DNA of 7,695 bases from Phycisphaerae bacterium (GTDB lineage: Bacteria; Planctomycetota; Phycisphaerae; SM23-33): positions 1 to 7,695 of the forward strand of contig JASLZV010000076.1 of assembly GCA_030754715.1 (NCBI GenBank), in the 5' to 3' direction. Made by a program: the position numbers and the translations under genes. Positions 1 to 5,280 of the stretch are shown here, in pieces. Position 1 is the first letter of the stretch. Every line of letters starts with the position of its first letter. The notes beneath the pieces were generated by a model that was not told the DNA's origin, made no database searches, and saw only the letters and a program-made list of their open reading frames with translations.

Positions 1-494
1 CAGTTGACGTAGTCTTGGTTGATTTTGATGAGCCAGATTCGGTGTTCGTCTGGCGTCCATGACTGGTAGTAGCACTCTGGATACCCGGCACAGGCAAGTT
101 GGATTTGAACTTGCGCCATATGATGAGATGGCACATCCTTATAGGGATTCTCTGGACGACATTTAATTTCGTGAAGAGCAGTCTTACCCAGAAGGCCGTC
201 AGGACTAGCACCCAACCAATCAAACTCAGGATGCACAAAAATACCAACAGGCCAAGAAAGGCGACCAATTGCAATTTCCCCGTCATGTCGTGCGTTCTCT
301 TCATGCTCTGTTCCGTACATCATCGGTGCAGTTACTTCTTTCACCACCAACCCATTGAGGCTCTTCCATAGGGCCGTCCTTGAATCGTAAGCCCCCTTTA
401 GTCCGGCGGCAGATGCCACGTTGGATGCGGTGAGAATGCCTTTTCGCGCTTCGTGCCATTCCGGCGTCCCTTGCGCCACATTAATGTGTGGCAC
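1..494 (-). CDS. YqaJ-like phage recombinase / lambda-type exonuclease (partial, C-terminus beyond left edge)
   Basis: This is the first 164 residues of a PD-(D/E)XK exonuclease of the YqaJ/lambda-exonuclease family. Such enzymes resect one strand of double-stranded DNA ends for single-strand annealing recombination. Visible motifs, counted from the chosen start, are a GTPEWHEARKGILTAS opening (residues 9-24), GTEHEE (61-66), the SPDG motif with acidic D99 (97-100), the catalytic pair HEIKC with E109 and K111, and QVQIQLACAG (128-137), which matches the QxQ region after the catalytic core. The GTG start at 494 is chosen because AAAGGAG lies 7 bases upstream. It overlaps the end of the ERF gene by 14 bases, so the two are probably translationally coupled as an exonuclease and annealase pair. 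The reading frame stays open to base 1, so the gene is cut by the window and not visibly broken. Family assignment is strong. Confidence 0.92.
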   Translation of the reverse strand, partial: MPHINVAQGTPEWHEARKGILTASNVASAAGLKGAYDSRTALWKSLNGLVVKEVTAPMMYGTEHEENARHDGEIAIGRLSWPVGIFVHPEFDWLGASPDGLLGKTALHEIKCRPENPYKDVPSHHMAQVQIQLACAGYPECYYQSWTPDEHRIWLIKINQDYVN

Positions 495-1128
495 TGGCGA
501 TCTCCTTTAGTGATGCCTTGTCTGCGGCTGTAAGCATTTTTTTCTCATCCTCTGAAAGGGCGAGGTAGGCAGTATCGAGATGCTCTCTGCCTGCATCCTT
601 CGCAACCTTAGTTAATTTTCGGATGATGTTTTTTGCACCCCCCGTAGGTGGGGTATATTTTTTGGGGTCGGGCTTCCTCTTTTCGGTTGATACAGCGTCA
701 TCATCCTCGGCTGACTGCATCATCAAGGCCATCACGGCATACCGTCTAAGGTACGTTGTCGAGGTGCCAACTTGATGGAAGACGTTCTGTCCATCAGGCG
801 TGAAGGGAATAGCGTATTGGGTCTGAATCCACTGCCCACTCTTGTGCGTAAGCAGTGTGGTTACCCCAAGCGCTCCTCGTTCTGGTGACCACGGTGACTG
901 CAATAAGAAAAGTCCGTGCTTTTGGCAAGCCGAGCGAACAATCGGCATGACCACGTCGAGTGGAGCATATTTATACTTGAATGCTGTCGCCGTCTTTGGT
1001 GCGTCGGTGATGTCGGAAAGCGCACTGTTCAAGGCTGTAGCAATTTCGGATATTTCTGTGGACATCGAAATACCAGAATCAACTAGATCGGGTGGCGGTG
1101 ACCAATCATTTTCAGCCGAGGGTCGCAT
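481..1128 (-). CDS. erf: ERF family single-strand DNA annealing protein
   Basis: The 215-residue product belongs to the ERF superfamily, whose members anneal complementary single strands in phage recombination and genome circularisation. Diagnostic parts are KYKYAPLDVVMPIVRSACQKHGL (residues 51-73), the LLTHKSGQWI segment (92-101), and the hallmark GTSTTYLRRYAVMALM followed by an acidic EDDDAV (121-146). The C-terminal part (about 150-215) is basic and then helical, as is common for a variable tail. The ATG at 1128 overlaps the lipoprotein stop as TAATG and has AGAGG 7 bases upstream. An internal ATG at 1065 gives a product closer to the conserved core but lacks a ribosome binding site. The downstream overlapping exonuclease completes a two-component recombination module resembling Red alpha/beta or RecET in role. 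Confidence 0.93.
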   Translation of the reverse strand: MRPSAENDWSPPPDLVDSGISMSTEISEIATALNSALSDITDAPKTATAFKYKYAPLDVVMPIVRSACQKHGLFLLQSPWSPERGALGVTTLLTHKSGQWIQTQYAIPFTPDGQNVFHQVGTSTTYLRRYAVMALMMQSAEDDDAVSTEKRKPDPKKYTPPTGGAKNIIRKLTKVAKDAGREHLDTAYLALSEDEKKMLTAADKASLKEIASATH

Positions 1129-1322
1129 TAACTTGCCTCTGTTGTTTCGGTTGTTGTCGTGACTGTGCTTTCATCATGTTCGGCGCATTCGGTTGTGTCG
1201 CCCGTGCAAACCTCCACACCAGTTGTTGTCCCGCCAATCTCCATACTACAACCACCCAGTAACAATAATAAATAAAAAACGAGTGCCACTCCCGCAATAC
1301 TAATGATTTTTATATCACTCAT
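1128..1322 (-). CDS. small lipoprotein in the recombination operon
   Basis: The product is 64 residues. A hydrophobic stretch (residues 5-22) ends in LLGGC, a fitting lipobox with the modified cysteine at 25, so the mature protein would be a 40-residue lipid-anchored peptide. It contains two more cysteines (39 and 46, in VCTGDTTEC), which could form a disulphide outside the cytoplasm, and a threonine-rich acidic tail. The ATG at 1322 has AGAGG 9 bases upstream. An in-frame start farther upstream at 1370 would add 16 residues that spoil the signal peptide and run back into the previous gene. Its stop overlaps the ERF start by one base. The function is not recognised. Short phage lipoproteins made early, such as T5 Llp or the Cor proteins, block receptors to exclude superinfecting phage, and this is a plausible but unproven role. 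An o-spanin is less likely so far from lysis genes. Confidence 0.78.
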   Translation of the reverse strand: MSDIKIISIAGVALVFYLLLLLGGCSMEIGGTTTGVEVCTGDTTECAEHDESTVTTTTETTEAS

Positions 1323-1338
1323 CGCATAAAACCTCTGT

Positions 1339-1494
1339 TTAGTTCCACATATAGGACGGTGCTGACACAACTCCCCAGACCATCCACCCTAACAAAAAAG
1401 TCACGATGATTCCCAACCCAATTCGGGTGAAAATCTCGGTCTTAGACATCTTAGCCCCATCACCGACGAACTTGTTGTACCCTTTCTCAATCAT
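1339..1494 (-). CDS. small single-pass membrane protein
   Basis: This short frame encodes 51 residues starting at the ATG at 1494, which overlaps the stop of the preceding gene, or 36 residues from the internal ATG at 1449. Residues 1-21 are polar and carry lysines (MIEKGYNKF... then MSKTE). A hydrophobic segment follows at about 25-45 (IGLGIIVTFLLGWMVWGVV), which reads as one transmembrane helix, with a short APSYMWN tail. By the positive-inside rule the N-terminus would be cytoplasmic. Neither start has a strong ribosome binding site; a weak GGGG lies 5 bases before 1449. It sits 16 bases upstream of the lipoprotein gene, so the two could act together at the envelope. No family is recognised. 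Support comes from the overlap geometry and the clean membrane segment in an otherwise gap-free operon. Confidence 0.65.
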   Translation of the reverse strand: MIEKGYNKFVGDGAKMSKTEIFTRIGLGIIVTFLLGWMVWGVVSAPSYMWN

Positions 1495-1732
1495 CGATGA
1501 TGTCGTCATCGAGCAAGGCGCCCATTGGTTGGTTGGTGTGTTCCTTGAACGAATTGATCTGATCTTTCATCCAGTCCATAGAAGCGATGGTGTCTTCGGC
1601 TTTTTCCAAGCCAAATTGCTCATGCAGGCTATTGAGTTCGATCACCGCGCCCTCAAGTTCAACCGCCAAGTATTTGGCATGACGGCAAACTTCTTCCGCG
1701 TGTCGAATCTTTTGGTCTCGACTAAGACGCAC
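1487..1732 (-). CDS. hypothetical phage protein, helical and acidic at the C-terminus
   Basis: From a GTG at 1732 the product is 81 residues: a basic opening (RLSRDQKIRH), a long helical stretch with heptad-like leucine and alanine spacing (about residues 12-60, including EEVCRHAKYLAVELEGAVIE), and a very acidic end (LLDDDIIDD). No domain is recognised. The frame stays open upstream to a GTG at 1813, which would give 108 residues but a 92-base overlap with the previous gene. The 1732 start overlaps that gene's stop by 11 bases, in line with other junctions in this operon, and has AGGCGG 4 bases upstream. The start is therefore uncertain while the frame itself is likely real. The C-terminal acidic patch could mimic DNA or bind a basic partner, but nothing specific can be claimed. 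Confidence 0.68.
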   Translation of the reverse strand: MRLSRDQKIRHAEEVCRHAKYLAVELEGAVIELNSLHEQFGLEKAEDTIASMDWMKDQINSFKEHTNQPMGALLDDDIIDD

Positions 1733-2042
1733 CTTGCCGCCTATTCGCCTGTAAAGAGCGCCACACCTCTCTAACGCCTGCCTCTGTGGCACGTTTGTTC
1801 GCATATTTTTCACTGTCCATCACCGCTGTTTCATATTTCTTCAAATAAGCCTTGTACGCATCAGAAGTCAACGCTGTCGCCTCCCTTTCCGCTACGGTTC
1901 CAGATGCATCCAAAAACCCAAAGGCTTTAACCGTCTTGCCGTACTGCTCAAGGGCTTTTGCTTTGGCCTTGGCAACAGCGGCATTTTCATCTGTTAACGC
2001 CAGATAGCGCATGGCCTTTTCACACCTCTCGTCGCTGATCAA
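1722..2042 (-). CDS. conserved phage protein of unknown function (early operon)
   Basis: The 106-residue product matches, from memory, a type of small hypothetical protein common in the recombination regions of proteobacterial phages. It opens with ISDERCEKAMRYLALTDE, continues with a charged helix (AVAKAKAKALEQY), a GTVAERE motif near residue 50, and ends in a conserved-looking EVWRSLQANRRQG. It is predicted soluble and mostly helical. Start: the TTG at 2042 has GAGAGG about 9 bases upstream and preserves the opening motif. An ATG at 2012 would remove it and has poorer spacing. The TTG start overlaps the preceding gene by 23 bases. Its role is unknown; conserved position near exonuclease and annealase genes suggests a link to DNA processing, which is inference only. 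Confidence 0.78.
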   Translation of the reverse strand: MISDERCEKAMRYLALTDENAAVAKAKAKALEQYGKTVKAFGFLDASGTVAEREATALTSDAYKAYLKKYETAVMDSEKYANKRATEAGVREVWRSLQANRRQGAS

Positions 2043-2280
2043 ATCCGTCGTCCTCTCTGGCTATTATACAGTCGTTAAAATATTGGCATAACGCCATTTC
2101 ATTCTCCGATAACGCTTGGTCACCGGCATAGCGCATCAGGATCGGACGGATCAACTCCATCACATCGTTGGGGTTTTCAACGATAAGCATGGTCAATGCG
2201 GCCCTGCTCGTAAGATTCATTGCTTCTGCTCGGCGTACCACTGGATCGCTTGGTCGAGTGTTGTTATCAACCATCGCCAT
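2020..2280 (-). CDS. small hypothetical phage protein
   Basis: The product is 86 residues from the ATG at 2280. The N-terminal third is polar (NNTRPSDPVVRRAEAM). The rest looks helical with hydrophobic faces (AALTMLIVENPNDVMELIRPILMRYAG, then ALCQYFNDCIIA) and ends in a charged tail. No family is recognised. Three starts compete. ATG 2280 and ATG 2274 both sit behind a strong GGAGAGGAG at 2283-2291. ATG 2220 overlaps the HNH stop as ATGA but has little ribosome binding sequence. I chose 2280 for its Shine-Dalgarno match, accepting a 64-base overlap with the HNH gene. If 2220 is used, the protein is 66 residues. The frame is supported by its place in a tightly packed operon. Confidence 0.62.
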   Translation of the reverse strand: MAMVDNNTRPSDPVVRRAEAMNLTSRAALTMLIVENPNDVMELIRPILMRYAGDQALSENEMALCQYFNDCIIAREDDGFDQRREV

Positions 2281-2525
2281 TGCTCCTCTCCGAATTTGTT
2301 GGGTGTTTGGTGGAAGCGGTTGTGACATAAGACGTGCATTGGCATAGCAAGTGAATCACTGGCCTTACCGCCTGTAGTCCCCCCCAAGCCCATACCGATG
2401 GCGTGGTGAGCAATGAGTTGGTTCTCGTCCCAACCGGGGTGGCCACACAAGACGCATTTCTGGTGGTCTTCCGTGAGCCACGATAGATGTTTTTTGTTTT
2501 TCCATGTTCTGTTTTTTGGAAACAT
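2217..2525 (-). CDS. HNH-type nuclease, Ref / DUF968-like
   Basis: The 102-residue product has the layout of small phage HNH proteins related to P1 Ref and DUF968. It has a KNKKHLSWL opening (10-17), a CxxC pair (C24, C27), an AHH core (H40, H41) followed by the glycine-rich IGMGLGG and GKASD segments (43-57), and an LCHNRFHQ end of the motif (C67, H68, H72). The cysteines and histidines probably bind zinc and a catalytic metal. Ref is known to cut DNA at RecA-made D-loops and many relatives lie in phage recombination regions, which fits the ERF and exonuclease genes downstream. The ATG at 2525 follows the previous stop after two bases, so reinitiation may replace the missing ribosome binding site. 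The exact substrate cannot be told from sequence. Confidence 0.82.
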   Translation of the reverse strand: MFPKNRTWKNKKHLSWLTEDHQKCVLCGHPGWDENQLIAHHAIGMGLGGTTGGKASDSLAMPMHVLCHNRFHQTPNKFGEEQWRWLITTLDQAIQWYAEQKQ

Positions 2526-2527
2526 AT

Positions 2528-2767
2528 TTAGGATTGACGCAAGAGTGGATCACGTCTGCCCCATTGCAGGGTGGCCCACTCAGGCGTCCATCCATAGCGC
2601 TTGAGGGTTGCGTATACGATGGAGGATTGTCGGTTTTTTTGCTTCCTATACAGCATCGACAAAGTAACGTGATGCCTCACGCTAACGTCGGCTTGGTTAG
2701 CCGGGTCGCCGCCCACCACAAGGTGCGCTTTCCCTTTAATACCGATTGTTCTTCGGTCACTCTGCAA
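2528..2767 (-). CDS. small HTH-like phage protein, first gene of the leftward operon
   Basis: Up to 79 residues can be encoded from a TTG at 2767, directly after an in-frame stop. The C-terminal half (VTLSMLYRKQKNRQSSIVYATLKR, then YGWTPEWATLQ, about residues 34-67) resembles short phage proteins with a helix-turn-helix-like region followed by a GWxxExAL motif. The N-terminal half is not recognised and might be untranslated if a later GTG is used. No candidate start has a good ribosome binding site. The frame ends two bases before the HNH gene. It is the first gene after the leftward promoter at 2822-2851, a usual place for a regulator, so it could bind operators in the repeat region. That role is inference; the frame is supported mainly by the C-terminal motif and operon spacing. 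Confidence 0.55.
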   Translation of the reverse strand: MQSDRRTIGIKGKAHLVVGGDPANQADVSVRHHVTLSMLYRKQKNRQSSIVYATLKRYGWTPEWATLQWGRRDPLLRQS

Positions 2768-2821
2768 TTAGATGGCTCGGTATCCACACCTTTCACCCAC
2801 TACACATTCATTGGTGACCGC

Positions 2822-2851
2822 ATTATACAACGCCTGTTTCTAGATTAACAA
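2822..2851 (-). promoter_or_regulatory. leftward early promoter
   Basis: On the minus strand a perfect TATAAT (-10) occupies 2827-2822 and TTGTTA (-35, four of six) occupies 2851-2846, with an 18-bp spacer. The -35 lies inside the first 61-bp repeat unit and the -10 lies just outside it. Transcription would start near 2815 and leave a leader of about 48 bases before the TTG at 2767. It would drive the nuclease, annealase and exonuclease operon. Confidence 0.65.
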
Positions 2852-2950
2852 CAATCAACCCCTTACAACATTCAAGCGCTTGTGCAAGAAACGCCTGTTT
2901 CTAGATTAACAACAATCAACCCCTTACAACATTCAAGCGCTTGTGCAAGA
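2829..2950. repeat. perfect tandem duplication, two units of 61 bp
   Basis: Unit 1 spans 2829-2889 and unit 2 spans 2890-2950, with 61 of 61 bases identical. Each unit begins AACGCCTGTTTC and ends in nested dyads: CAAG-CG-CTTG-TG-CAAG, at 2873-2888 and 2934-2949, of which CAAGCGCTTG is a perfect 10-bp palindrome. The array lies between two divergent promoters and carries the -35 of the leftward one. It could hold operators for an early regulator or iterons for the replication protein, or be a recent slippage duplication. Confidence 0.95.
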
Positions 2951-2954
2951 GCGG

Positions 2955-2984
2955 TTGACAGATTGTAAGAGTGTGTCTTATTCT
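2955..2984 (+). promoter_or_regulatory. rightward early promoter
   Basis: A perfect TTGACA (-35) at 2955-2960 is followed after 17 bases by TTATTC, or after 18 bases by TATTCT (2979-2984, four of six to TATAAT). It starts four bases after the second 61-bp unit. Transcription would begin near 2991, about 170 bases before the replication gene. A regulator bound at the palindrome at 2934-2943 would lie just upstream of the -35. Confidence 0.6.
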
Positions 2985-3159
2985 CCGATAACGGGTGGTC
3001 AGTATGTGTGTGGGAACGGGAAACCCCACATCGCTCGAACCTAGCGCTTACCACCGTCGATAAAAGTTGGCTTGGTCTTCCGACAAAAGGCTCACGATCC
3101 CAAACCACCAAGCCCCGGATTCATTTCGGCATAAGTATGGTTATATGGAGAAACAGAAA

Positions 3160-3759
3160 ATGGACAGCACTCAAGAAGCAATACTGGTTGACCTTTTTGA
3201 TGAGTGGTGGAGCGAGTGGCCTACTGGGCAGAAGCAAGCCAAGAAAGAAGCGCTCAAGGCTTGGATAAAGGTTTTCCTTAAAGACCCCGGCATTCCAAAG
3301 GAAGACTGGGCTGAATTTGCAGAAGAAACATTAAACAAGGCAATCATCGGTCAGGTTGCCTATCGAAATTCGATCTTCAAAAAATATCCTGACCAACAGA
3401 AAAGGAAACGAGCCGACATCTTTGTCCCTCGATTGCCAATGCCAAGCACTTGGTTGAACCAAGGTCGGTGGAGCGACCCTGTGCAACAACTCGATCAACA
3501 GAGAGATGCACTAAACAGCGCTAAACGACACTGTGCTGATTGCTCTAAAGAGGGTGCCATCTATGTTGCGGATATTGCTTATTGCAATTGGCACTACACC
3601 AGACGTTTCGATAAAAAACATTTGAGGCTCTTGGCCGATAAATTAACCGATATGGGGTTGGCTCGATTACCTGATGAGTCTAGCGATGATTGGGGCACTC
3701 GATGTCGCCAACACCTACGCGAGAGGGGTGGGAGTTGGGCGCGTCTGGCCGGAGCATAA
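3160..3759 (+). CDS. putative phage replication protein with zinc-like motif
   Basis: The 199-residue product has the pattern of the C-terminal region of phage replication initiators: an aromatic and acidic opening (LFDEWWSEWP, 12-21), a basic helix (QAKKEALKAWIKVF, 26-39) and the typical PMPSTWLNQGRW block (93-104). A second half carries CADC...YCNWH (C125, C128, C142, H145), which fits one zinc-binding site, and a basic C-terminus. The ATG at 3160 is chosen because GGAGA lies about 8 bases upstream. In-frame ATG codons at 3145 and 3067 lack such a site. It is the first gene of the rightward operon and follows the divergent control region, as expected for a protein acting at a nearby origin. 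A full N-terminal origin-binding domain is not evident, so it may need a partner. Confidence 0.72.
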   Translation: MDSTQEAILVDLFDEWWSEWPTGQKQAKKEALKAWIKVFLKDPGIPKEDWAEFAEETLNKAIIGQVAYRNSIFKKYPDQQKRKRADIFVPRLPMPSTWLNQGRWSDPVQQLDQQRDALNSAKRHCADCSKEGAIYVADIAYCNWHYTRRFDKKHLRLLADKLTDMGLARLPDESSDDWGTRCRQHLRERGGSWARLAGA

Positions 3760-4118
3760 GGCAAACCCTTGGGTGGAGACCAAGTAGACAACAAGGCGAT
3801 GGTTACCATGAAATAAAATTTAATTCCAAGAAAGAGAAGTGGGATTGGATGAAAGTTAATGGATTCTCTGACTTCTTCTTACAGGTAAAAGGATTGTTTG
3901 GCGATCTTGAAGAGCCAGTTGTAAAACGACGAGACCCTGATTGGAAACCGAGAGAGGTGTTTATCGAGCCGCGTGTTAGTTGTACCCCCTGTAAGCACTT
4001 CTCTCCAAGCACGTCTAGCCCTGCCGGGTTAGGCCGTTGCCAGTCCAGTAGTCCGTCATCTAAGAAATACCCCCCGTTTCCTTACGCGCTTAGGCATTGC
4101 TCATTCTATGGAGAATAA
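3735..4118 (+). CDS. cysteine-rich zinc-ribbon-like phage protein
   Basis: The product is 127 residues from a TTG at 3735. The first part is basic (GRSIRQTLGWRPSRQQ) and leads to GYHEIKF; the middle is aromatic and charged (KEKWDWMKVNGFSDFFLQVKG). The end has a four-cysteine motif, CTPCKHF...GLGRC...PPFPYALRHCSFY (C83, C86, C102, C122), of the sort found at the ends of several phage and plasmid proteins and likely to bind one zinc. TTG 3735 has AGAGGGG at a good distance. An ATG at 3702 would add 11 residues but raises the overlap with the replication gene from 25 to 58 bases. A role in replication or nucleic acid binding is inferred from the zinc site and the position. Confidence 0.7.
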   Translation: MGASGRSIRQTLGWRPSRQQGDGYHEIKFNSKKEKWDWMKVNGFSDFFLQVKGLFGDLEEPVVKRRDPDWKPREVFIEPRVSCTPCKHFSPSTSSPAGLGRCQSSSPSSKKYPPFPYALRHCSFYGE

Positions 4119-4470
4119 GAAGCAATGCTCTAAGTGTGGGGAATGGACAACCACAAGCAACTTTCGACCTAACCCGCCGGGGTGGAAGAAGAAGTCTGAT
4201 GGGTTCGATGGTGTATGTAGGGGGTGTCGCTCAGACTATGAGCGTGAACGACAGCGTGTGGATCGCTTGGGCTTGGCGATGTTTGGTGACCTTCGCAAAA
4301 TCCCCGGAATAGATTTGTGCCCATGTGATGAGGGTGGCGAGATTTGTGTGTACTGGAAAACGTGTTGCACACAAGAGGTTATGTGCAACAATTTCAAATC
4401 TTGGTCATCAAGTGGCAGAAAAAACAACCTAGAAAAGGTGCCCTACGAAAGCATCTATTCAAAAAAATAG
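4108..4470 (+). CDS. zinc-finger phage protein (two cysteine clusters)
   Basis: The 120-residue product opens with a CxxC...CxxC finger (CSKC at 7-10 and CRGC at 37-40) of the type that precedes phage HNH nucleases, in the pattern KxCSKCGEW then DGFDGVCRGCRSDYERERQR. The second half has another cluster (C71, C73, C80, C86, C87, C93) ending in VMCNNFKSW. No HNH catalytic histidines follow, so it may be a binding protein and not a nuclease. The ATG at 4108 overlaps the previous gene by 11 bases and has only a weak ribosome binding site. The 33 bases at 4396-4428, coding for KSWSSSGRKNN, recur exactly upstream of the methyltransferase. The next gene continues in the same frame beyond the TAG at 4468-4470. 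Confidence 0.75.
   Translation: MENKKQCSKCGEWTTTSNFRPNPPGWKKKSDGFDGVCRGCRSDYERERQRVDRLGLAMFGDLRKIPGIDLCPCDEGGEICVYWKTCCTQEVMCNNFKSWSSSGRKNNLEKVPYESIYSKK
4396..4428 (+). repeat. 33-bp direct repeat, copy 1
   Basis: These 33 bases, beginning AAATCTTGGTCATC and ending AAAAAACAAC, recur without mismatch at 6457-6489. This copy is inside the zinc-finger gene and is read as codons. The start-to-start distance is 2061 bases. Confidence 0.95.
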
Positions 4471-4479
4471 AATTTAGTT

Positions 4480-4821
4480 TTGAGTGCACTTGAAGAGACA
4501 CTTCTTTTTCAGATTAAGGCAGAAGGGTTGCCTATTCCAGAGCGTGAGAAGCGCTTCCACGAAACACGAAAATGGAGATTTGATTTTTATTGGCCGGAGA
4601 TAAGGGTTGCCTGCGAGGTAGAGGGTGGAACGTACCGCACATCTCGTCATACGACGGGAGTCGGTTTCCACAACGATTGTGAAAAATATAACAACGCCGC
4701 ATTGCTTGGAATCCTAGTGTTACGGGTTGATTCCAAGCACATCAAAGACGGCAGTGCAATTGATTGGCTTCGGAAGGCTCTATGTTCAGATCAGGATATG
4801 ACGCTATTAGTTGGGCAATAA
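4480..4821 (+). CDS. PD-(D/E)XK phage endonuclease, VSR/DUF559-like
   Basis: The 113-residue product closely follows a frequent phage nuclease family. It starts SALEETLLFQIKAEGLP, then REKRFHETRKWRFDFYWPE (23-41), then the core acidic motif CEVEGGTY (46-53), then TSRHTTGVGFHNDCEKYNNAALLGILVLRV (55-84). The D of RFDF and the glutamates of EVEGG fit the catalytic acids; the exact lysine is not assigned. Relatives resemble very-short-patch or Holliday-junction type nucleases. The only reasonable start is TTG at 4480, which matches the family's usual first residues. Its ribosome binding site is weak. It lies three codons after the stop of the zinc-finger gene and in the same frame. A substrate in replication or recombination intermediates is inferred from the neighbours. 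Confidence 0.85.
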   Translation: MSALEETLLFQIKAEGLPIPEREKRFHETRKWRFDFYWPEIRVACEVEGGTYRTSRHTTGVGFHNDCEKYNNAALLGILVLRVDSKHIKDGSAIDWLRKALCSDQDMTLLVGQ

Positions 4822-5279
4822 GGAGAACTAAGACACCAATCATTGACAGCCCGTCTATTTGGCGGTTGGCCTCAAAGACTGGATACCACGATGTCCTGCC
4901 AACTCTAAATAGGTGGGATAAATTGGCAGAAGCCTCATTAATCATTCTAAACCTTCAACGGGCCTGCACGCCTATAGAGGCGGCGGCAGTTTGGTCATAT
5001 TTCACTGGTGGCACTGTTGTTGGAACCGAGGAGTTAACTAGGCACGTAGCGAGAGAATTAGGCAAGGATCGATGGTTCGTGCGCGACTGCATCTTGAGTT
5101 GGTCGCGAGATCGACCAAGGCATACCCAAAAATGGTGGGCAAAAAAATACGGGGTAAGCGAGATGGCGGTGAGTCGATGGAGTGCGCTAGTCAAGCGATC
5201 ACTTGATAACAGTTTTAGGAACGGCTTGGCAAAGACGGAAGATCGCTTATACGAAACCGGCCATGTTGGCGCTTACTAG
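4782..5279 (+). CDS. putative Q-like late antiterminator / HTH protein
   Basis: The product is 165 residues. The start region FRSGYDAISWAIRRTKTPIIDSPSIWR resembles phage proteins found at the end of early operons. The middle is helical (KLAEASLIILNLQRACTPIEAAAVWSYF, 48-74). The end holds a likely helix-turn-helix (QKWWAKKYGVSEMAVSRWSALVKRSLD, 116-142). These features fit antitermination Q-type or related regulators, which load on RNA polymerase or bind DNA near the late promoter. The ATG at 4782 has GGAAGG 4 bases upstream; an ATG 18 bases earlier is in frame but less well placed. It overlaps the nuclease gene by 40 bases and is the last gene before a promoter-like region, the position Q occupies in lambdoid phages. 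The family is a similarity judgement, and a plain HTH regulator is the main alternative. Confidence 0.55.
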   Translation: MFRSGYDAISWAIRRTKTPIIDSPSIWRLASKTGYHDVLPTLNRWDKLAEASLIILNLQRACTPIEAAAVWSYFTGGTVVGTEELTRHVARELGKDRWFVRDCILSWSRDRPRHTQKWWAKKYGVSEMAVSRWSALVKRSLDNSFRNGLAKTEDRLYETGHVGAY

Positions 5280-5280
5280 C

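Larger units (their letters stand above)
2768..3159. promoter_or_regulatory. divergent control region without genes between the two early operons
   Basis: This 392-base stretch separates the leftward recombination operon from the rightward replication operon. It holds a leftward promoter, two exact 61-bp tandem units and a rightward promoter, all listed separately. A near match to a DnaA box, GTATCCACA, lies at 2780-2788. Between the rightward promoter and the first rightward gene there is a leader of about 170 bases in which I see no convincing gene; the only open frames are short and lack ribosome binding sites. An 8-bp inverted repeat (GGCTTGGT at 3069-3076, ACCAAGCC at 3107-3114) lies in that leader. 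Confidence 0.75.

Noticed and set aside
842..1162. Open frame on the plus strand across the ERF gene
   Set aside because: It lies opposite a clear ERF coding sequence, has no recognisable domain and no ribosome binding site.
1406..1774. Plus-strand open frame of 122 codons
   Set aside because: It opposes two better supported leftward genes with overlapping junctions; its protein shows no recognisable features.
2365..2595. Second leftward frame across the HNH gene
   Set aside because: It is out of frame with the HNH gene, whose Cys/His motifs are convincing.
2504..2848. Plus-strand open frame of 114 codons running into the repeat region
   Set aside because: It opposes the HTH-like gene and would cross the leftward promoter; no ribosome site or domain.
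2829..2950. CRISPR-like repeats
   Set aside because: Only two units, directly adjacent with no spacers.
2872..3111. Leftward frame through the tandem repeat and rightward promoter
   Set aside because: Its C-terminal part is merely the translated repeat and it would cover both promoters; no start signal.
3069..3114. 8-bp inverted repeat in the leader before the replication gene, considered as a terminator
   Set aside because: The loop is 30 bases, there is no T run after it, and an 8-bp stem over this distance is weak evidence.
4468..4470. TAG recoded as a sense codon, as in some phages
   Set aside because: TAG ends several other well supported genes here (at 1722, 5277, 6384 and 7101), so genome-wide recoding is unlikely.
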